This document shows, one piece after another, positions 1 through 6,058 of a DNA stretch of 7,118 nucleotides. The notes under the pieces were generated by a model. The model was not told where the DNA came from and did not search any database. It was given only the letters and a program-made list of their open reading frames with translations. Position 1 is the stretch's first letter. The number at the start of each line of letters is the position of its first letter. Source of the stretch: DUOJ01 sp041676265. GTDB lineage: Bacteria > Spirochaetota > Spirochaetia > Sphaerochaetales > Sphaerochaetaceae. The translations under genes and the position numbers were made by a program. The stretch is from the NCBI GenBank assembly GCA_041676265.1, contig JBAYSE010000084.1, forward strand, positions 1 through 7,118. The letters are read 5' to 3'.

Positions 1-299
1 CTCATGGTAGCGGGCATTGTTAGTATCAGGCGATACCCTTTAGCCGCTGCAACCATCGCCAAGCCGATGCCGGTGTTGCCACTGGTAGGTTCAATAATGG
101 TGACGCTTGGGCTTAAAATACCGCGCTTTTCAGCATCTTCAAGCATAGCTTTAGCTATGCGGTCTTTCACACTACCGGCTGGGTTATACATCTCTAACTT
201 GGCCAACAATGTGACAGACAAAGAGTTTGCTTTGGCAATATTTGCCAATTCCACTAAGGGTGTTTTCCCCACCAACTCCGTTATATTCTTGTAGACCAT
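1..299 (-). CDS. cysK: Cysteine synthase (O-acetylserine sulfhydrylase), N-terminal part, cut by window edge
   Basis: This is the first 99 codons of a PLP-dependent O-acetylserine (thiol)-lyase, which makes cysteine from O-acetylserine and sulphide in the cytoplasm. The gene starts with ATG at 299-297 and runs off the left edge. Visible family motifs are VGKTPLVEL at residues 10-18, NPAGSVKDR at 39-47 with the PLP-binding lysine at K45, and the substrate/phosphate loop EPTSGNTG at 70-77. The segment ending TMPATM at 94-99 also fits CysK. A GGAGGA ribosome binding site at 311-316, 11 nt upstream, supports the start. The gene has its own promoter just upstream and follows the terminator of the FKBP gene, so it is probably a separate transcription unit. 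CysK and CysM are hard to separate from this much sequence, but CysK is favoured. An open frame on the opposite strand over the same stretch is a shadow. Confidence 0.93.
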   Translation of the reverse strand, partial: MVYKNITELVGKTPLVELANIAKANSLSVTLLAKLEMYNPAGSVKDRIAKAMLEDAEKRGILSPSVTIIEPTSGNTGIGLAMVAAAKGYRLILTMPATM

Positions 300-326
300 A
301 CCTATTAAAATCCTCCGTTAATATTC

Positions 327-356
327 AGTATAATTGAAAAGGGGAGGGGAGGGCAA
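327..356 (-). promoter_or_regulatory. Candidate sigma-70-type promoter of cysK
   Basis: Read on the minus strand, a -35-like TTGCCC lies at 351-356 and a -10 TATACT at 327-332, with an 18-nt spacer. Transcription would begin near 320, giving a leader of about 20 nt that contains the GGAGGA site at 311-316. The spacer is a C-rich run on the transcribed-sense strand. The -35 hexamer abuts the T-tract of the upstream gene's terminator. The -10 is good and the -35 matches only in its first three bases. Confidence 0.55.
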
Positions 357-383
357 CAAAAGAGCTCCCTCGGGGGAGCTCTT
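354..383 (-). terminator. Rho-independent terminator of the FKBP lipoprotein gene
   Basis: A perfect 10-bp inverted repeat (360-369 paired with 374-383) encloses a 4-nt loop. In the minus-strand direction the stem is AAGAGCTCCC and it is followed by the T-rich run TTTGTTG. It begins about 20 nt beyond the stop codon of the 403-1449 gene. On the plus strand the hairpin is followed by TGTTAAGG, which is not T-rich, so it should work in one direction only. Confidence 0.85.
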
Positions 384-402
384 GTTAAGGCAACGCTACT
401 CT

Positions 403-1449
403 TTAGTCGAGTAGCTCGTGGAGTTCCACATCTACAATAAGTAGTGCATTAGGTGGAACTGTATCAGTACCTTCTGCGCCATAGGCCAGTGAAGGGTGGA
501 CGTAGAACCTATAATGACTCCCTTCGTTCATCATTTTGGCAGCGTTGGCAATCACCGGAGGCAGGTCTTGCATGGCAAAGACTTCCGGCTCATCTCCATC
601 GTACGAGTTCTCTCCAATTGTACCATCGAGGAAGGTGATCATGTAATCGACTAAAGCACGGCTATCATCGGAGGGCTTTGGTCCACTGCCTTCAACAATA
701 ACCTTGTACTGTAACCCCTCTTCAGTCGTGTAGACATCGGGAAGTTGACCATTCTCTGCCAAGAACTCTTCGGCCTCTTCAAGGTTGGCTTCTTTGTAAT
801 CTTCTACCATAGAGAGGTACTGCTCAACAAGTTTCTGTTGGTAGGCTATGAAGAGTTCATCAATTTGTTCTTCAGTGTAATCGAGGGCAATGCCCTTAAA
901 AGCATCTCTTAAGCCTGAGTGGAAGTCATCGATTTCAAGGATTAAGCCTTGGCTCTGAAGGTTGAACTGAATCACAAAACCATAACTGTAACTGAACTGG
1001 TCGACAAAGGTTGCGAATCCTTCGTAGGAGGCTACTAGCTCCTCTTCTGTGATATTCCCGTCTAAGTAATCTTGGTACATCCCAAAGGTTTGATTAATAC
1101 CTTCTTCATCGAGGAGGGGTTCTGCATAGCTGTAAAAGTCACCCGAGCCCTGAATAAATGGCTCAATATTTAAATCAAGATTTTCTGCTAAGATATTGGC
1201 GCCAATCAGGTAGCCATAAACATAACTAAATTTCTGCTCAAGCCCTGCCTCTTCACTCGTAATAGGTGGAGCTGTATCAATAACTACCGGCTCTGCTTGC
1301 AGAGGTTCTGAAATGACGGTAGCCTCTCCACCGGTATCGCGCTCTATGGCGACTGGTTCGATAGGTTCGATTCCAGCCTTAGTTGAGGTACAAGAGACGA
1401 TAAGGATGGCTGCTAGTACCAATGTTGTTAATAGTGAAAATTTTTTCAT
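403..1449 (-). CDS. FKBP-type peptidyl-prolyl isomerase lipoprotein with duplicated FKBP_N-like region
   Basis: The 348-residue product is a probable lipoprotein. It has a KK start, a hydrophobic stretch (residues 4-18) and a lipobox IVSC with the lipidated cysteine at C20, so it is likely anchored in an envelope membrane. A Pro/Glu-rich linker (about 27-72) follows. Two similar helical segments come next (74-130 and 152-208), resembling the FKBP_N dimerisation region of Mip/FkpA. A charged helix (209-233) leads into a C-terminal FKBP domain (about 241-348) with GLQYKV, LAYG at 321-324 and VPPN at 331-334. FKBPs catalyse proline cis-trans isomerisation and act as folding chaperones. Y269 and Y323 of the pocket are kept, but F36, D37, W59 and F99 of human FKBP12 appear as G279, E280, I300 and V339, so activity may be weak. 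The start is supported by AAGGAG at 1459-1464, 9 nt upstream. The gene appears to be a single-gene unit with its own promoter and terminator. The Mip/FkpA-like assignment is firm at family level only. Confidence 0.92.
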   Translation of the reverse strand: MKKFSLLTTLVLAAILIVSCTSTKAGIEPIEPVAIERDTGGEATVISEPLQAEPVVIDTAPPITSEEAGLEQKFSYVYGYLIGANILAENLDLNIEPFIQGSGDFYSYAEPLLDEEGINQTFGMYQDYLDGNITEEELVASYEGFATFVDQFSYSYGFVIQFNLQSQGLILEIDDFHSGLRDAFKGIALDYTEEQIDELFIAYQQKLVEQYLSMVEDYKEANLEEAEEFLAENGQLPDVYTTEEGLQYKVIVEGSGPKPSDDSRALVDYMITFLDGTIGENSYDGDEPEVFAMQDLPPVIANAAKMMNEGSHYRFYVHPSLAYGAEGTDTVPPNALLIVDVELHELLD

Positions 1450-1494
1450 GAATCTATACTCCTTGGACTAAATAATTTAATGCTCACCATTCAT

Positions 1495-1525
1495 ACAATA
1501 TCCAATGATATGGGGTGTAAGTCAA
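1495..1525 (-). promoter_or_regulatory. Candidate promoter of the FKBP lipoprotein gene
   Basis: On the minus strand a -35 TTGACT (five of six consensus bases) lies at 1520-1525. Two overlapping -10 choices exist: GATATT at 1497-1502 with a 17-nt spacer, or TATTGT at 1495-1500 with a 19-nt spacer. Transcription would start near 1488, giving a leader of roughly 40 nt that ends in the AAGGAG site at 1459-1464. No clear terminator separates this gene from the endonuclease gene upstream, so readthrough could also contribute. Confidence 0.45.
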
Positions 1526-1532
1526 CCTTACA
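1516..1532. repeat. Short inverted repeat across the FKBP -35 element
   Basis: TGTAAG (1516-1521) and CTTACA (1527-1532) form a perfect 6-bp inverted repeat with a 5-base centre. It covers the whole TTGACT -35 hexamer. It could be an operator, or a weak hairpin at the end of the endonuclease transcript. No T-tract follows on the minus strand, so it is a poor terminator. A repeat this short can occur by chance. Confidence 0.3.
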
Positions 1533-1554
1533 ATTAGGGGACACTTAAAATTTA

Positions 1555-2556
1555 TCATAAATTGAGGGCCAGTTTTTTATTTAAAGAAAACCAGAGGGAT
1601 TCCAATAGTTCTACCGTTGCCCGTTTAATTTCAACCATAGTCTTGTCTAGGGTCGCTTTTAGGGGGTGTTGACTCTCTTTAGCTACGGAAGGTTGTTCAG
1701 GGGTGTAGGCTAAGCGCTCTTCTTTAGTCGCTCTGAACTCTTCGGTTGCCCACTCGTCGTAGGCGTAAGAGCCCAACAAAGCAGAGGCCTCCTCTTCAGC
1801 GAGGAGGGGGAAAAACTTAATATCTGTGAGGTTGCCAACCTCATCAACAGTCGTGGCGAAAGCAGAGAGGTCCTCCTGACTGCCCTCATTGGGGAGGATA
1901 AAGCCGATCGCTTTGCTCTCTCCATTACGGTAGACGAGGATTACTTTAAAGAAGTTGTGAGGAACAGAGACCTCGTTTTTTCCAATTGTCTCGTAGGGAC
2001 CATCGGTTAAAACAGGTCCTGTGATAACATAAACGGAGCCTTCGGTCGCTGCAAAATTACGGACGTAAGACTCCAATTTAGCCCAAATCCCCCGATTGAA
2101 AGCCGGCACTTGTGGGCTCATGTTACTCATGTAGAAGGAGTCGGAGAGGGATTCTTTTGACCAAGACAAGTCACCTGCCGGAGCCAAGTGTCCGCGATCA
2201 TAACCTGAGCCACGGTAATCGGCGGGGGTGGCTGAGCCGGTTCTGACGGCCGGGTCGCCTCTAAAGTTATCACTCCGCTGGTAGATACCGTATACCTCAT
2301 CCCGTGTTAATTCATAGGCTACCCAACGGGGCTGTTCGTGCTCTTCATTATAGACAAGGGTAAAGCCGGTGTGGAGTATTAACTCCTCACCCTCCTCTAG
2401 GAGGGGTAGCTCTAGGTCGACTACTACAGTTTTGCTACCCCGGTCGTAGGCCTCAGCAACTGAGGGGGTGGAGACCCAAAGGACAACCGTCAGGGCGACA
2501 AAAATAGCCAGTAAAATACCGAGACGCTTGATAACTTTCTTCCTACTCTTCTGCAT
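1555..2556 (-). CDS. DNA/RNA non-specific endonuclease (NucA/EndA family), membrane-anchored or exported
   Basis: The 333-residue product belongs to the beta-beta-alpha-metal non-specific endonucleases that cut DNA and RNA using Mg2+. The signature DRGH is at 120-123 with catalytic H123. The downstream block YMSNMSPQ (142-149) and FNRGIWAKLE (153-162) gives metal ligand N154 and E162. The spacing H-31-N-8-E is the same as I recall for Anabaena NucA. A basic N-terminus is followed by one hydrophobic segment (12-28), then VAEA (33-36), which could be a signal peptidase I site. The enzyme is therefore either exported or held by an N-terminal anchor facing outward. About 50 C-terminal residues (280-333) form a charged tail beyond the nuclease core. 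The ATG at 2556 lies within the end of the protease gene (14-nt overlap) and has a GAGG site at 2564-2567. Roles known for the family include nutrient nucleic-acid degradation and DNA processing during uptake; which applies here cannot be told. Confidence 0.93.
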   Translation of the reverse strand: MQKSRKKVIKRLGILLAIFVALTVVLWVSTPSVAEAYDRGSKTVVVDLELPLLEEGEELILHTGFTLVYNEEHEQPRWVAYELTRDEVYGIYQRSDNFRGDPAVRTGSATPADYRGSGYDRGHLAPAGDLSWSKESLSDSFYMSNMSPQVPAFNRGIWAKLESYVRNFAATEGSVYVITGPVLTDGPYETIGKNEVSVPHNFFKVILVYRNGESKAIGFILPNEGSQEDLSAFATTVDEVGNLTDIKFFPLLAEEEASALLGSYAYDEWATEEFRATKEERLAYTPEQPSVAKESQHPLKATLDKTMVEIKRATVELLESLWFSLNKKLALNL

Positions 2557-3394
2557 AAATTATCCTCGCCCCATACCTTATGACAATCAACGCACAAATA
2601 ATCAAGAGGAGGTAATCTGCCCAAGTGGTTGTTTTAGTGAGGATAAACCACGCATCACTTATAAGGGAGGAGTTTTGATAGTTAACAATAAGCGCTAAAA
2701 ATAGGTTGTTGGCGATATGGGCACCAAGGGCCCCCTCTGTCCCTTTGTGGAGGGAATTCATCAACATGAAGCAAAAACCCACTAAGAAGTAGTAGAGGAT
2801 AACGCCAATTCTGAAATTGGCAGAAGTGACCTCAAGGTTAGAGAGATGAAAAAGCGCAAAAAAGAGGGCACTGATCAAACTAAGGAGAACCCTATTTTTA
2901 ACACTCGCCTTAAACATCTGCCACAGGGAGCTCCTAAACAGCAGCTCTTCGGCTAAACACTGTATAGGGGTAATAACGAGGGCTATCACCATGAAAATGA
3001 GACGATTTAAAAGGTTTTGTGGCCTAACCAATTTAACAGAACCGGGGACAAAGATTAGGGTAATCAAGACAAGGGCCGTTAGGGCCACTAGCCACACCAG
3101 AAAAGCAAGGAAAAAGAGGTTCCACCGAAAACGGGGGGCATCACTGAGGTAGCTTCGAAGCGAACCATTGAGCACTTTGTAGATAAATAGCAAAAGGAGG
3201 GCAAAGAGTACCAAAAAGTGGAGGTGTTGGTTTACATAGAAGAGAAGAGGAGAGAGGCAAAACCCACAACGGGCAATTAAATAGGTGAATGCCGCGGTGA
3301 GCCGTCTGCCCAGCGTTAGCCAAGCAAAGATAATTAGAATAAGATAAAGAAACCACTCCAACAGGGAGAGTTTTTGGCGCTCCTTTTTTATCAT
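2543..3394 (-). CDS. CPBP-family (Rce1/Abi-type) intramembrane glutamic protease
   Basis: The 283-residue product is a multi-pass membrane protein with roughly eight hydrophobic segments (about 12-28, 46-72, 93-117, 132-148, 169-184, 196-214, 221-237 and 261-280). It has all three CPBP motifs: EELLFR at 149-154 with catalytic E149/E150 and R154, FALFH at 179-183 with H183, and HIANN at 226-230 with H226 and N230. Members include CAAX-prenyl proteases in eukaryotes and, in bacteria, bacteriocin-immunity, signal-processing and uncharacterised proteases. The full motif set suggests an active enzyme; the substrate is unknown. It is the first gene of the leftward unit and overlaps the endonuclease gene, so the two are probably co-expressed. 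The ATG at 3394 has no usable Shine-Dalgarno site: AAGG sits too close. It lies 7 nt after a TATACT -10 element, so the mRNA may be leaderless. A later start would cut into the N-terminal hydrophobic region. Confidence 0.92.
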   Translation of the reverse strand: MIKKERQKLSLLEWFLYLILIIFAWLTLGRRLTAAFTYLIARCGFCLSPLLFYVNQHLHFLVLFALLLLFIYKVLNGSLRSYLSDAPRFRWNLFFLAFLVWLVALTALVLITLIFVPGSVKLVRPQNLLNRLIFMVIALVITPIQCLAEELLFRSSLWQMFKASVKNRVLLSLISALFFALFHLSNLEVTSANFRIGVILYYFLVGFCFMLMNSLHKGTEGALGAHIANNLFLALIVNYQNSSLISDAWFILTKTTTWADYLLLIICALIVIRYGARIIYAEE

Positions 3395-3398
3395 ATCC

Positions 3399-3426
3399 TT
3401 GAGTATACCACTATTGATGTTATACT
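3399..3426 (+). promoter_or_regulatory. Candidate extended -10 promoter of the addB-like gene, predicted leaderless
   Basis: A -35-like TTGAGT is at 3399-3404. After a 16-nt spacer comes a -10 TATACT at 3421-3426, preceded by TGT (3418-3420), which makes an extended -10. The first ATG in the addB-like frame is at 3434, 7 nt past the -10, just where transcription should begin. No Shine-Dalgarno sequence lies upstream of that ATG. Together these suggest a leaderless transcript. The -35 overlaps the -10 of the divergent promoter at 3402-3410. Confidence 0.55.
3402..3410 (-). promoter_or_regulatory. Candidate extended -10 element of the protease-nuclease unit, predicted leaderless
   Basis: On the minus strand TGG (3410-3408) precedes TATACT (3407-3402), an extended -10 motif. 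The protease ATG begins at 3394, 7 nt downstream, so transcription would start at or next to the start codon. No good -35 lies at the right distance, which an extended -10 can tolerate. A consensus TTGACA exists further upstream (3439-3444), but it is only 14 nt from an alternative -10 TATAAC (3419-3424), too short for a standard promoter. Confidence 0.45.
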
Positions 3427-3433
3427 TTGTAGC

Positions 3434-6058
3434 ATGATTGTCAAAAGTGTCCCAGAAATCAAAGAGGCGGTCTTCGCCTCCTTGCGGGATAAAAATCTAA
3501 TCTCCATTTTCCCCACTGAAATAGCTCGCCGCTTCTGGGTTCATCTTTTTGTCAAGGAGGGCAAGGAGGGGATCTTACGCCTCGATGCCACTATGGCGTG
3601 GGATACCTTCAAAGGGCAATTCCTCCCCGAAAAAGAGCAATTGCCCACCAATAACTTAGTTAGAGAACTTTTTGCCCTCAACTTCTTACGGGAAAACCCT
3701 GCTTCCCAAGAGTTAAAGTGGTTCTGCTACGACGATTTTCCCCAAGAGAAGGAGAACTTAGCGACCGCTATACGCCAACTGGTAACAACTCTGAAAGAGA
3801 TTGAAGGGTTAGAACACCTACCCCCTTTTTACAAAAACGATGCCCAGTTGGTAAAGAGGTGTTACGAGGAGTTTTTAGAGGCTAACGGGTATTATGAACC
3901 GCTGTTTTGGGCCCCTTCTGCAGAAAACTTCAAGAACCATACCTCTCAAAGGTACCGCCTCTTCTTCCCGGAGGTTTGCCAAGGGTGGCAGGAGTTTTCT
4001 CAAATGGAGCCTTTTCCCCCCTATCTGGAGACAGTGCATTTAGCCGATGTAGATCAAATCTTCCCCTTGCAGCTCTACGATAACGAGCTGATGGAGGTGT
4101 GTGATAAACTCAACCAAATCAAAGAACTCGTGGACAGTGGTGTTGACTACTCAGAGATTATCATCACTGTCGGCAACCTAGATAGAGTCAAACCTTTTTT
4201 AGAGCATGAGGCGACCATCAGGGGGTTACCACTAACAGTGGTTGAAGGCGAGTCGCCTTTAAAATACAGTGCCGGGAAATTCTTGAGCCTCTTGGCCAAT
4301 CTATACAACACTAGTTTTGCGGCTACCGCCATGCGTGCACTCCTCTTAGAGGTCTCAATCCCCTGGCTAGACTACGAGCGCCACATTAAGTTGATAGAGA
4401 GTTCTGTACAACTCAATATTATGGGAGGAGCGTATAGGGATGCTGAGGATGAGTGGATCAGGAAACTCACCCTCTCGGGGGAGACAGCTCTAGTCAAATG
4501 GTACAAAACCTTAAAGAGGGGCCTCCTTGCCTTGATGCAGGCCCAAGATATTAACGCCTTTTACAAAGCCTATTTTAGTTTGCAGGGCCACCTTTTGAAA
4601 GAACAGGGGTTTTTGACCCTCACGGAGACGAACCGCAATGTTTACCTCTATATCCTCGACTTCCTAGCAGCTGTTGGACAGACTATGCAAAATTGCCACA
4701 TAAGGCGCTTTGAGAACCTCTTTCCTTTTATCCTCAAATTATTGGCGAAACAGAAGTACATTGAAAACCGACCCATTGCCGCCATAGTTGCCTACAGTTA
4801 CAAAGTCGCCGTTGGTGTTTGCCCCCCCTACCATTTTGTCATAGGGTGTGACCAGCGCTCCACGGAAATAAGAGGGGTACACCTCCCCCTATTACACGAA
4901 TCTTACATAGAATTGAAAGATGATGATGAGAGTGCTAATTTCCTTAAACATTACCACTACTGTGGGCAAGAGGTGACTTTTTCAGCTTCACAGATGACCT
5001 TTGGTGGCGATAGTTCTTTGGTTCCTTTGTATTTTATTGGCAGGGCCCAGAGGGCCACTTACGATAGCTCCAGAGACCTTTTAGTGGTTGAGGAGCGCGC
5101 TTGGAGTGCTCCGTCCAAAAACACTTTTGTCCCCTATGAACACCAAAGGCGGTGGTTGGAACAGGCTTCACAAACGGCTTTTAAGTTACCGAGTGTAGAT
5201 TTCGCTATTAAAAAGAGGTTCTTCTCCTTGACGCAGCGTGCCAAGCGGTCAGGAGAGCTAGTGCCTCTATCGGCTACCACGATTGATGCCTTTAGTGCAT
5301 GTCCATTTAAGTGGGCCTCTAAAAACCTTTTTAGAGTTGAAAAAGGGCCCTATGACCCAATTTTAATTGACCATGCGAAGATAGGGGAGATTTTACACTC
5401 GACAGTTGCCCAGTTTTTTACCGAAATTGGTCGCTTTGAAGCCTCTTCTACCCAGAGGTACGAACAATTGATCTTAGAAATCGCCCAAAAGAAATTTGAG
5501 GCTTACCGCGAAAGCCCCTCCGGGTTGCCCGATACTACCCTTTTCTACCTTAAAAACCGTCATTTTGAGGAGTTGAGAAAGTTTATTAGTGAAGAGGGAA
5601 AAAAGTTTAACGGATGGGATACTTACGGTATGGAAACCCCCCTCAGCTATCAGTCAGAAGGGTACCTCCTGCGGGGCCGTATCGACCGAATTGCCCAAAG
5701 TGGCGCCAAAGTAGCGGTAGTCGATTATAAAAAGGGGGAGGCTGCCACTAGGAGGGAGTACGAAAAAGAGATTCCCACCTACCAGCTTCCGGTTTATGCT
5801 AAGTTAATTAAAAACTGCACGGCCCTCGGCGAGGTCTCTAGAGCGGCTTTCTACGCATTCTCCCAAGGTTCTTACAAAGAGATTTGGAAAGAGGAAGAGA
5901 CGGAATGGCGCGCGGCACTGATCGAAGCCTTAGATAAAATGATTGCAACAATGTTACTGGCTATTGAAGAGGGGATAATTGGTGCGACCCCCTCCAAAAA
6001 GGCGTGTGAGCACTGTGAGTACCGTCAAATTTGTCGTAGGAGGTATGCCTTACCATGA
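3434..6058 (+). CDS. addB: AddB-like PD-(D/E)XK nuclease subunit with Fe-S cysteines
   Basis: The 874-residue product resembles AddB, the partner of AddA in the helicase-nuclease that resects double-strand breaks for RecA loading. The C-terminal RecB-family nuclease shows H655, D751 in GRIDR (748-752), D764-Y-K766 and QLPVY (784-788, with Q784 and Y788). C623 plus CxxCx5C (C858, C861, C867) reproduces the four iron-sulphur ligands of AddB. The middle part (about 240-300 and 450-480) resembles the inactive helicase-like domains of AddB. The N-terminus shows no Walker A; IFPTEIARRFW (25-35) stands where the P-loop would be, so the subunit probably does not hydrolyse ATP. It is well short of the roughly 1170 residues of B. 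subtilis AddB. I chose ATG 3434 over the TTG at 3374, because the longer form would overlap the divergent protease gene and extend across its own promoter. The stop overlaps the helicase start (ATGA), so the two genes are translationally coupled. Symbol given by similarity and context. Confidence 0.88.
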   Translation: MIVKSVPEIKEAVFASLRDKNLISIFPTEIARRFWVHLFVKEGKEGILRLDATMAWDTFKGQFLPEKEQLPTNNLVRELFALNFLRENPASQELKWFCYDDFPQEKENLATAIRQLVTTLKEIEGLEHLPPFYKNDAQLVKRCYEEFLEANGYYEPLFWAPSAENFKNHTSQRYRLFFPEVCQGWQEFSQMEPFPPYLETVHLADVDQIFPLQLYDNELMEVCDKLNQIKELVDSGVDYSEIIITVGNLDRVKPFLEHEATIRGLPLTVVEGESPLKYSAGKFLSLLANLYNTSFAATAMRALLLEVSIPWLDYERHIKLIESSVQLNIMGGAYRDAEDEWIRKLTLSGETALVKWYKTLKRGLLALMQAQDINAFYKAYFSLQGHLLKEQGFLTLTETNRNVYLYILDFLAAVGQTMQNCHIRRFENLFPFILKLLAKQKYIENRPIAAIVAYSYKVAVGVCPPYHFVIGCDQRSTEIRGVHLPLLHESYIELKDDDESANFLKHYHYCGQEVTFSASQMTFGGDSSLVPLYFIGRAQRATYDSSRDLLVVEERAWSAPSKNTFVPYEHQRRWLEQASQTAFKLPSVDFAIKKRFFSLTQRAKRSGELVPLSATTIDAFSACPFKWASKNLFRVEKGPYDPILIDHAKIGEILHSTVAQFFTEIGRFEASSTQRYEQLILEIAQKKFEAYRESPSGLPDTTLFYLKNRHFEELRKFISEEGKKFNGWDTYGMETPLSYQSEGYLLRGRIDRIAQSGAKVAVVDYKKGEAATRREYEKEIPTYQLPVYAKLIKNCTALGEVSRAAFYAFSQGSYKEIWKEEETEWRAALIEALDKMIATMLLAIEEGIIGATPSKKACEHCEYRQICRRRYALP
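6038..6044 (+). promoter_or_regulatory. Strong ribosome binding site for the addA-like gene, inside addB
   Basis: AGGAGGT lies within the last codons of the addB-like gene, 10 nt before ATG 6055. It is the best Shine-Dalgarno match in the window and fixes the helicase start. Another ATG at 6045 is out of frame and sits directly on the site. With the ATGA overlap at 6055-6058 this supports both independent initiation and coupling. Confidence 0.8.

Noticed and set aside
4..294. 96-codon open frame on the plus strand
   Set aside because: It is the complement of the cysteine synthase gene, whose family motifs on the minus strand are clear.
341..353. Possible G-quadruplex (GGGGAGGGGAGGG)
   Set aside because: Only three runs of three or more G are present, and the next base is C, so a standard four-run quadruplex cannot form.
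1788..1807. Perfect 7-bp inverted repeat CCTCCTC-N6-GAGGAGG
   Set aside because: It lies inside the endonuclease gene and follows from Leu-Leu-Ala-Glu-Glu-Glu codons; no T-tract or other regulatory context.
2468..2698. 76-codon open frame on the plus strand
   Set aside because: It lies opposite the protease and endonuclease genes and shows no recognisable motif or ribosome binding site.
3374..3433. Twenty extra N-terminal codons for the addB-like gene from a TTG at 3374
   Set aside because: They would overlap the start of the divergent protease gene and cross the gene's own likely -35 and -10. The ATG at 3434 begins a sequence that fits the family better.
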